Part shown: positions 27,401 to 39,222 of the stretch, in pieces
Layout of the letters: every line of letters starts with the position of its first letter
Position numbering within the stretch: position 1 is the first letter of the stretch
Assembly: GCA_964016885.1 (NCBI GenBank)
Contig: OZ024745.1
Location: forward strand, 49,077,542 to 49,141,541
From: Eledone cirrhosa
Lineage: Eukaryota > Mollusca > Cephalopoda > Octopoda > Eledonidae
Direction of reading: 5' to 3'
DNA length: 64,000 nucleotides
Made by a program: the position numbers and the translations under genes
Notes under the pieces: generated by a model
Databases searched by the model: none
What the model saw: only the letters and a program-made list of their open reading frames with translations
Told to the model about the DNA's origin: nothing

Positions 27401-30400
27401 TTGGTGTTAGGAAGGGCATCCAGCTGTAGAAAACCCGCCAGACAGTCCACGCTGTAATGTGGCCGTGTAGGCAACACGGTAAAAACCTCCCAGCCCCACA
27501 CTGTAAATGTGGTTGGTGTTAGGAAGTGCATCCAGCTGTAGAAAACCCGCCAGACAGTCCACGCTGTAATGTGGCCGTGTAGGCAACCCGGTAAAAACCT
27601 CCCAGCCCCACACTGTAAATGTGGTTGGTGTTAGGAAGTGCATCCAGCTGTAGAAAACCCGCCAGACAGTCCACGCTGTAATGTGGCCGTGTAGGCAACC
27701 CGGTAAAAACCTCCCAGCCCCACACTGTAAATGTGGTTGGTGTTAGGAAGTGCATCCAGCTGTAGAAAACCCGCCAGACAGTCCACGCTGTAATGTGGCC
27801 GTGTAGGCAACCCGGTAAAAACCTCCCAGCCCCACACTGTAAATGTGGTTGGTGTTAGGAAGTGCATCCAGCTGTAGAAAACCCGCCAGACAGTCCACGC
27901 TGTAATGTGGCCGTGTAGGCAACCCGGTAAAAACCTCCCAGCCCCACACTGTAAATGTGGTTGGTGTTAGGAAGTGCATCCAGCTGTAGAAAACCCGCCA
28001 GACAGTCCTATGCGAGCAAGACAATCACTCTTGCCTCAAGTGGGACTACCCCCGTCCAAACCCATGCAAGTGTGGAACACGGACGTTAAACGTTGATGAT
28101 GATGATGTTCAAGGAATTTGATTCACAACCTCACAATTGCGAATCCAATTCTCTAACCACTCAGTCATGTGCCTCACTGGTCAACCAAGCCAGCATGAAC
28201 AGTAGATGCAGATGGTAGTGGCAGTAGTGATGGTGGTGAAAGAATACAAAATAAGGAGGTTGATACTCTTTTACCACAATCTGTAGACATGTTGGGGTAC
28301 CATATCACTGTTGCTAATCTATTCTTCCCTTCTGGCTTATCATCATCATCATCATCATCTTCGCCATCACTTTACACCCCCCATTCCATTCATGTGCTAC
28401 ACTCTCCACTATCACTCCTAGGATCACTGCCTCATTCCTCTTAAATTCTAACACCCACACAACTCATCCGGGATCACATTGGCCCTAAAATTCTGATACA
28501 CCAGTCATAAACCCTTAGTAGCTGTTACCTTCCCCCCCCCCCCCATACTCATTACCCTGTAAAATCTCATCACCCTATTGAACTTGTCATATGCCTATGA
28601 CAGCATACTCATCATGTCTCTCTTGTGATGAATGAGTGAATTTGATACTACTGCCCTTATTTGGATTTCTTGCCCTGCTGTAGGCATATCTGATATCTTA
28701 GATAATAGAATATCCTGGAGCTTAATTCTCTGGAACTGTTTGATAATTTCTACAAGTCATTTTCTTTTTAATATTAAATTTACATTTTTCCTTTCTTTTC
28801 AGATAGCTCATAATAACAGCTCTATCAAATTTGTAAGTAGCTTTGTTTTAGTAATTAACCCCAATGATTTAATTTTTCCCACATACACATATACAACATT
28901 GCACCTTTACATAATCATACTCTCATAGATAGCTAGCCTTGGTATGTAAATCTCCCTTTTGATACCTAGTCATCTGAAACCCCTTCTCGTTCTTTAAAAC
29001 AAATTCTCCCATTTTAAAGTGTTTATATACATTATTCATTTACTGTTTAGCCAGGAATGAAAGAGAAGGGGCCATGATCCTTTTAAGGGCCTCTGAGACA
29101 GGAGAGAGGGAGGGAAAAAGTTATCATCAAGAAGACGGTATCATCTTGCTTGCCTCAGAGTTGATTCAGTTAAAGGTATCCAGCAGTCAAGTAGTGCTGT
29201 TAAACTAGGCAACAGATTAAGTCAACCATCCAAGTAGGCCATATAATAAAAAGAGCCAAAAGAAATATTGCAAGCTATCTTGCCTAACACTCAACAAATT
29301 CCACCACTATGAAAGACAAAGTTGACTTTGGTGAGATTTGAAATCAGAGCACAGAGAACTGGAACAAATACAATTATGCACAAATGACTGTCAATATATT
29401 TCCTTCTATCCTTCGATCATAATTTTATTTAAAACCTACATAATGACAGTTAGTTTACTAATGTTTCCAAATTCTTGATTATTTAAAACATCAATTAAAA
29501 TGTATAGGCAGTCAATATTATTGGAAATATGGTCACGAAATAGCCACATAGCAGTCGGTCTTACTTTGCAAGATATATATTTTTGATTCATACTACTAAA
29601 TGTTCAATATATTTGGATAACAAGATGATTTAATCTGTAAACAGAGAATGGATATTTCTTGCAAGAAGCATGTATTGTTGTTTAAAATATAGTTTTATTA
29701 TTAATTTATTAATAATTATATTTATAATGAAATACTTAGCCTATATTTTGAACATATTCAAGAATTTGGAGGAATTTCCTAAAATAACTCATGCTTTTAT
29801 TATAAAATGTACACAGCATCTGATTTTTCTTATGCCCAGTTTTCTTTCAACTCATCTGTATTTTTGTCAACATTACACATTTAAGAGGAATCAAATGTAG
29901 TGTGCAAGAGAAAATATTGTTCGGTTACAGACACATAATATGTATGGATCATCAACCAACACTATCATCATAATTCTCATCATCATATGTTTGTTTTTTT
30001 TTTTTTGTTTATCTATATTGTATGATTACTTTTAACAAATGGATTTTATTTCAGCAACAATTTAGTAATATTGGAAAATCTTTGATGAAAACATTTGTTA
30101 TGATGATTGGAGAAATTGAATTTGATGACATATTTTTCAATCCTGATGAGTCTTTACAATTTACTGTAACAACATATCTCATGTTTTTGGTATTTCTGAT
30201 ACTTGGATCGATCATTATTATGAATTTACTGGTGAGTTTCTTATCATTATTATCTTCATCATAGGCAGTGGATTGGCAGTATCGATGGAGAGTCGGACGC
30301 CATGCTCTGCAGCAAAGAGTTACGGCCCTTTATAATCTGAGTTCAAATCCCGCCGAGGTTAACTTTGCCTTTCATCCTTATGGGGTCGATAAAATAAAGT

Positions 30401-33400
30401 ACCAGTAATACCCTGGGATAATTGCTGGCCTTGTGCCAAAAGTAGAAACAATTATTATTTTCATCATACCTGTTGTATCTCTATTTTCCATGCTTGCATG
30501 GGTTAGATAGCTATCATATTCTGAGACCAGACATGTCAGACAACCGTGTTTTGGCATGGTTTCTATGGCTGAATGTTTTTCCTAACACTAACCACTCCTC
30601 ATCATGTCCTGGGTGTATTTTATTGCAGCACTGCCACTACCACCTAACAGGAGAACTGGGTGTTTTTATTAAGGCACCAATACTACAACTTTACAGAAGA
30701 AACTGGGAGCATTTATTGTGGCCCCAGCACTACCACTTTACAGAGTGGGCTGGGTACATTTATTGTGGCACCACTACCACTTTACATAGTGGGCTGGGTA
30801 CATTTATTGTGGCACCAGTACTACTACTTTACAGAGTGTGTTGGGTACATTTATTGTGGCACCACTACCACTTTACATAGTGGGCTGGGTACATTTATTG
30901 TGGCACCAGTACTACTACTTTACAGAGTGTGTTGGGTACATTTATTGTGGCACCAGTACTACTACTTTACAGAGTGTGTTGGGTACATTTATTGTGGCAC
31001 CACTACCACTTTACATAGTGGGCTGGGTACATTTATTGTGGCACCAGTACTACTACTTTACAGAGTGGGCTGGGTACATTTATTGTGGCACCAGTACTAC
31101 TACTTTACAGAGTGGGTTGGGTACATTTATTGTGGCACCAGTACTACTACTTTACAGAGTGGACTGGGTACATTTATTGTGGCACCAGTACTACTACTTT
31201 ACAGAGTGGGCTGGGTACATTTATTGTGGCACCAGTACTACTACTTTACAGAGTGGACTGGGTACATTTATTGTGGCACCAGTACTACTACTTTACAGAG
31301 TGGACTGGGTACATTTATTGTGGCACCAGTACTACTACTTTACAGAGTGGACTGGGTACATTTATTGTGGCACCAGTACTACTACTTTACAGAGTGGACT
31401 GGGTACATTTATTGTGGCACCAGTACTACTACTTTACAGAGTGGACTGGGTACATTTATTGTGGCCCCAGCACTACTACTTTACAGAGTGGACTGGGTAC
31501 ATTTATTGTGGCACCAGTACTACCACTTTACAGAGTGGGCTGGGTACATTTATTGTGGCACCAGTACTACTACTTTACAGAGTGGACTGGGTACATTTAT
31601 TGTGGCACCAGTACTACGACTTTACAGAGTGGACTGGGTACATTTATTGTGGCACCAGTACTACTACTTTACAGAGTGGACTGGGTACATTTATTGTGGC
31701 ACCAGTACTACCACTTTACAGAGTGGGCTGGGTACATTTATTGTGGCACCAGTACTACTACTTTACAGAGTGGACTGGGTACATTTATTGTGGCACCAGT
31801 ACTACCACTTTACAGAGTGGGCTGGGTACATTTATTGTGGCACCAGTACTACTACTTTACAGAGTGGACTGGGTACATTTATTGTGGCACCAGTACTACT
31901 ACTTTACAGAGTGGACTGGGTACATTTATTGTGGCACCAGTACTACCACTTTACAGAGTGGGCTGGGTACATTTATTGTGGCACCAGTACTACTACTTTA
32001 CAGAGTGGACTGGGTACATTTATTGTGGCACCAGTACTACTACTTTACAGAGTGGACTGGGTACATTTATTGTGGCACCAGTACTACTACTTTACAGAGT
32101 GGACTGGGTACATTTATTGTGGCACCACTACTACTTTACAGAGTGGACTGGGTACATTTATTGTGGCACCAGTACTACTACTTTACAGAGTGGACTGGGT
32201 ACATTTATTGTGGCACCAGTACTACTACTTTACAGAGTGGACTGGGTACATTTATTGTGGCACCAGTACTACTACTTTACAGAGTGGACTGGGTACATTT
32301 ATTGTGGCACCAGTACTACTACTTTACAGAGTGTGTTGGGTACATTTATTGTGGCACCAGTACTACTACTTTACAGAGTGGACTGGGTACATTTATTGTG
32401 GCACCAGTACTACTACTTTACAGAGTGGACTGGGTACATTTATTGTGGCACCACTACCACTTTACAGAGTGGGCTGGGTACATTTATTGTGGCACCAGTA
32501 CTACTACTTTACAGAGTGGACTGGGTACATTTATTGTGGCACCAGTACTACTACTTTACAGAGTGGGCTGGGTACATTTATTGTGGCACCAGTACTACTA
32601 CTTTACAGAGTGGACTGGGTACATTTATTGTGGCACCAGTACTACTACTTTACAGAGTGGGCTGGGTACATTTATTGTGGCACCAGTACTACTACTTTAC
32701 AGAGTGTGTTGGGTACATTTATTGTGGCACCAGTACTACTACTTTACAGAGTGGACTGGGTACATTTATTGTGGCACCAGTACTACTACTTTACATGGTG
32801 GGCTGGGTACATTTATTGTGGCACCAGTACTACTACTTTACAGAGTGGACTGGGTACATTTATTGTGGCACCAGTACTACTACTTTACAGAGTGGACTGG
32901 GTACATTTATTGTGGCACCAGTACTACTACTTTACAGAGTGGACTGGGTACATTTATTGTGGCACCAGTACTACTACTTTACAGAGTGGGCTGGGTACAT
33001 TTATTGTGGCACCAGTACTACTACTTTACAGAGTGTGTTGGGTACATTTATTGTGGCACCAGTACTACTACTTTACAGAGTGGACTGGGTACATTTATTG
33101 TGGCACCAGTACTACTACTTTACATAGTGGGCTGGGTACATTTATTGTGGCACCAGTACTACTACTTTACATAGTGGGCTGGGTACATTTATTGTGGCAC
33201 CAGTACTACTACTTTACAGAGTGGACTGGGTACATTTATTGTGGCACCAGTACTACTACTTTACAGAGTGGGCTGGGTACATTTATTGTGGCACCACTAC
33301 TACTTTACAGAGTGGACTGGGTACATTTATTGTGGCACCACTACTACTTTACAGAGTGGGCTGGGTACATTTATTGTGGCACCACTACTACTTTACAGAG

Positions 33401-36400
33401 TGGGCTGGGTACATTTATTGTGGCACCACTACTACTTTACAGAGTGGACTGGGTACATTTATTGTGGCACCAGTACTACTACTTTACAGAGTGGGCTGGG
33501 TACATTTATTGTGGCACCAGTACTACTACTTTACAGAGTGGGCTGGGTACATTTATTGTGGCACCAGTACTACTACTTTACAGAGTGGACTGGGTACATT
33601 TATTGTGGAACCAGTACTACTACTTTACAGAGTGGGCTGGGTACATTTATTGTGGCACCAGTACTACTACTTTACAGAGTGGACTGGGTACATTTATTGT
33701 GGCACCAGTACTACTACTTTACAGAGTGGGCTGGGTACATTTATTGTGGCACCAGTACTACTACTTTACAGAGTGGACTGGGTACATTTATTGTGGCACC
33801 AGTACTACTACTTTACAGAGTGGGCTGGGTACATTTATTGTGGCACCACTACTACTTTACAGAGTGGACTGAGTACATTTATTGTGGCACCACTACTACT
33901 TTACAGAGTGGGCTGGGTACATTTATTGTGGCACCACTACTACTTTACAGAGTGGGCTGGGTACATTTATTGTGGCACCACTACTACTTTACAGAGTGGA
34001 CTGGGTACATTTATTGTGGCACCAGTACTACTACTTTACAGAGTGGGCTGGGTACATTTATTGTGGCACCACTACTACTTTACAGAGTGGACTGGGTACA
34101 TTTATTGTGGCACCAGTACTACCACTTTACAGAGTGGGCTGGGTACATTTATTGTGGCACCACTACTACTTTACAGAGTGGACTGGGTACATTTATTGTG
34201 GCACCAGTACTACTACTTTACAGAGTGGACTGGGTACATTTATTGTGGCACCAGTACTACTACTTTACAGAGTGGACTGGGTACATTTATTGTGGCACCA
34301 GTACTACTACTTTACAGAGTGTGTTGGGTACATTTATTGTGGCCCCAGCACTACCACTTTACATAGTGGGCTGGGTACATTTATTGTGGCACCACTCCTA
34401 CTTTATAGAGTGGGCTGGGTACATTTATTGTGGCACCAGTACTACCACTTTACAGAGTGGGCTGGGTACATTTATTGTGGCACCACTACTACTTTACAGA
34501 GTGGACTGGGTACATTTATTGTGGCACCAGTACTACTACTTTACAGAGTGGACTGGGTACATTTATTGTGGTACCAGTACTACTACTTTACAGAGTGGAC
34601 TGGGTACATTTATTGTGGCACCAGTACTACTACTTTACAGAGTGGACTGGGTACATTTATTGTGGCCCCAGCACTACCACTTTACATAGTGGGCTGGGTA
34701 CATTTATTGTGGCACCACTACCACTTTACATAGTGGGCTGGGTACATTTATTGTGGCACCACTACTACTTTACAGAGTGGACTGGGTACATTTATTGTGG
34801 CACCAGTACTACTACTTTACAGAGTGGGCTGGGTACATTTATTGTGGCACCAGTACTACTACTTTACAGAGTGGACTGGGTACATTTATTGTGGCACCAG
34901 TACTACTACTTTACAGAGTGGACTGGGTACATTTATTGTGGCACCACTACTACTTTACAGAGTGGGCTGGGTACATTTATTGTGGCACCAGTACTACCAC
35001 TTTACATAGTGGGCTGGGTACATTTATTGTGGCACCAGTACTACTACTTTACAGAGTGGGCTGGGTACATTTATTGTGGCACCACTACTACTTTACAGAG
35101 TGGACTGGGTACATTTATTGTGGCACCAGTACTACTACTTTACAGAGTGGGCTGGGTACATTTATTGTGGCACCACTACTACTTTACAGAGTGGACTGGG
35201 TACATTTATTGTGGCACCAGTACTACTACTTTACAGAGTGGGCTGGGTACATTTATTGTGGCACCACTACTACTTTACAGAGTGGACTGGGTACATTTAT
35301 TGTGGCACCAGTACTACTACTTTACAGAGTGGGCTGGGTACATTTATTGTGGCACCAGTACTACTACTTTACAGAGTGTGTTGGGTACATTTATTGTGGC
35401 CCCAGCACTACCACTTTACATAGTGGGCTGGGTACATTTATTGTGGCACCACTACTACTTTACAGAGTGGGCTGGGTACATTTATTGTGGCACCAGTACT
35501 ACCACTTTACAGAGTGGGCTGGGTACATTTATTGTGGCACCACTACTACTTTACAGAGTGGACTGGGTACATTTATTGTGACACCAGTACTACTACTTTA
35601 CAGAGTGGACTGGGTACATTTATTGTGGCACCAGTACTACTACTTTACAGAGTGGACTGGGTACATTTATTGTGGCACCAGTACTACTACTTTACAGAGT
35701 GTGTTGGGTACATTTATTGTGGCCCCAGCACTACCACTTTACATAGTGGGCTGGGTACATTTATTGTGGCACCACTACTACTTTACAGAGTGGGCTGGGT
35801 ACATTTATTGTGGCACCAGTACTACCACTTTACAGAGTGGGCTGGGTACATTTATTGTGGCACCACTACTACTTTACAGAGTGGACTGGGTACATTTATT
35901 GTGGCACCAGTACTACTACTTTACAGAGTGGACTGGGTACATTTATTGTGGCACCAGTACTACTACTTTACAGAGTGGACTGGGTACATTTATTGTGGCA
36001 CCAGTACTACTACTTTACAGAGTGGACTGGGTACATTTATTGTGGCACCAGTACTACTACTTTACAGAGTGGACTGGGTACATTTATTGTGGCACCAGTA
36101 CTACTACTTTACAGAGTGGACTGGGTACATTTATTGTGGCACCAGTACTACTACTTTACAGAGTGGACTGGGTACATTTATTGTGGCACCAGTACTACTA
36201 CTTTACAGAGTGGGCTGGGTACATTTATTGTGGCACCAGTACTACTACTTTACAGAGTGGACTGGGTACATTTATTGTGGCACCAGTACTACTACTTTAC
36301 AGAGTGGGCTGGGTACATTTATTGTGGCACCAGTACTACTACTTTACAGAGTGGGCTGGGTACATTTATTGTGGCACCAGTACTACTACTTTACAGAGTG

Positions 36401-39186
36401 GACTGGGTACATTTATTGTGGCACCAGTACTACTACTTTACAGAGTGGACTGGGTACATTTATTGTGGCACCAGTACTACTACTTTACATAGTGGGCTGG
36501 GTACATTTATTGTGGCACCAGTACTACTACTTTACATAGTGGGCTGGGTACATTTATTGTGGCACCAGTACTACTACTTTACAGAGTTGGCTGGGTACAT
36601 TTATTGTGGCACCAGTACTACTACTTTACAGAGTGTGTTGGGTACATTTATTGTGGCACCAGTACTACTACTTTACATAGTGGGCTGGGTACATTTATTG
36701 TGGCACCAGTACTACTACTTTACAGAGTGTGTTGGGTACATTTATTGTGGCACCAGTACTACTACTTTACAGAGTGGACTGGGTACATTTATTGTGGCAC
36801 CAGTACTACTACTTTACAGAGTGGACTGGGTACATTTATTGTGGCACCAGTACTACTACTTTACATAGTGGGCTGGGTACATTTATTGTGGCACCAGTAC
36901 TACTACTTTACAGAGTGGACTGGGTACATTTATTGTGGCACCAGTACTACTACTTTACAGAGTGGGTTGGGTGCTTTAATCAGATCAGAAACTGTTTTGA
37001 TGTTCAATAGACTGCTGCTGACGAGGTCTCATATATACGTTGTCCTTGTTATTGTTTTCTCTGGTCCTTGTTGTTGCCATTTTTTGCTAATAGATAGATA
37101 TGTATGTGTGTATAGGTTAACGCGTATTTCTTCTTTTCTGATAATCATCATCATCATCATCATTTTATGTCCGCTTTTCCCTGCTTGCAAGGGTGGGACA
37201 GGAACTGATTCTGGCTTGATTTCTACAGCTGGATGCCCTTCCTAACACCAACCTCATTTACAGTGAGTGCTGGGTGCTTTTTTGCCGTGGCACCTACACG
37301 ACCACTTTACAGTGTGGGCTGGAGGCTTTTTTGCTGTGGCACCTCCACGACCACTTTACAGTGTGGGCTGGGTGCTTTTTTGCCGTGGCACCTCCACGAC
37401 CACTTTACAGTGTGGGCTGGGTGCTTTTTTGCCGTGGCACCTCCACGACCACTTTACAGTGTGGGCTGGGTGCTTTTTTTCCGTGGCACCTCCACGACCA
37501 CTTTACAGTGTGGGCTGGGTGCTTTTTGGCCGTGGCACCTCCATGACCACTTTACAGTGTGGGCTGGGTGCTTTTTGGCCGTGGCACCTCCGCGACCACT
37601 TTGCTGTGGAATGATAGGGACTCCAGTCCTATCATCTCATTTCTACAGAGCAATGTAAAATAAAGTGTCTTGCTCAAGGAAACAACACATCACCCGGTCT
37701 GAGAATTGAACTCCCAACCTTTCGATTGCAAAGCCAATGCTCTAACCACTAACCATATGAAATTATTTACAGAAAACATGATATATTGCTGGCTGCCTAA
37801 TAATGTGTTTTCTTTCTCTGATAGGTGGGTTTAGCTGTAGATGATATTAAAGATGTCCAGAATAAAGCTACTCTGAAACGTCGAGCTATGCAGGTATGTA
37901 TACATGAAGATGTAGTGTTTCAGAATGTTTTTATTTAAAGGAGATGGACTGGCAGAATCATTAAAACATTGGACAAAATGCTTTGCTTATTTTGTTTTGG
38001 CTGTTTATGTTCTGAGTTCAAATCCCTTTGTCTTTCATGATGTTGTTCCAGTCCACTCGGCAGCAAAAAAAATAGCAACATTAATTACTTGAAATAGTGG
38101 GGTTTGTTTTTGTAGAAATATGGTCACAAAAGGGTTAAATGAACTGAAGAAGGCTTTGAATTAAAATCAAAGTAAATGAGAGCATGACTGTGGTTAACCC
38201 TTTTGTTACCATATTTCTACAAAAAAATACATTGTCTATGTGATCGAATTAATTTTGGAAATAATATAAAAATTGAAGGAATTTAATAAAATAACTAACT
38301 TTTTAATAGTCTGCTGATATTTGGAAAATCACTTAACAAAATTTTCTTAAAAAAAATTATAATGATAAACACTTTAAAAGGAACAGTTTTATATAGTAAA
38401 AGCAGGGCCGGTTTCATATGGGTCATTATCAAAAGGGTTCAGAAGTTCCCTTCACAACCATGTGGCCCTGGGTTTGATCTCACTGCATGACCCTTTGAGC
38501 ATCTACTAATCAGGTTAATCAACACCTTATTTGGGCAATTTAGTTCTGCCGCTACTATCATAACCACCACCACCACAATTAAAAGAATTATACTTATTGT
38601 ATACAGAAATTTCCCATAAAATTGCTACAATAAATTGCAGTTTATATACTATTTGTTATAGGAACTAAAGGTATGTTCTCTCTTTGCATATTTTACAGGT
38701 GGATCTTGTGTTGGATCTTGAAAAAATAATGCCTTTTTCTTTTCATAAGAGGAAAGTGATCAAATGTCAAACCCTAAAACCTAATGTCGTGATAACTAAC
38801 CCATTTATTCGCCTGTTTCACATGACATATGCTTATTCTGAAGATATTTACCAAGTATTAAATCCTGAACAGGTAAATACTATATAAATGATATTGTGTG
38901 CATTTTGTATAAAAGGGGTATGTAAAGAAAGCTTATATAATATATATACATTATCATATCATCATCATCATCACCATTTAACATCCATTTTTCCATGCTA
39001 GCATGGATTAGATGAGTTGTCCCATTGTGAGACTAGTCAGATCAGATGACTGTTTTGCTCATACAGAACTGTTTTGGGCTTGGTTCCTATGGCTGGATGC
39101 CCTCCCTAATGCCAACTACTTTACCAGGTGGATCGGGTACTTTTCATCATGTCACCAGCATGATCACTTTACAGAGTGGACTGGGT

Positions 39187-39222
<36 letters not shown>

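Noticed and set aside
25649..28000. CRISPR-like array (regular direct repeats)
   Set aside because: Repeats are contiguous 112-bp units without unique spacers, in an animal gene; this is a satellite.
25521..28024. Chain of identical 78-codon minus-strand open frames
   Set aside because: Period 112 bp is not a multiple of three and each frame runs from one unit into the next before a stop. They are products of the satellite.
30660..36868. Very long open reading frames (up to 1070 codons) with a repeating tyrosine/threonine-rich peptide
   Set aside because: They are the 47/44-bp minisatellite read in all three forward frames. The unit simply lacks stops. The array is inside a TRPA1 intron with clean splice sites on both flanking exons, and no initiation context or domain is present.
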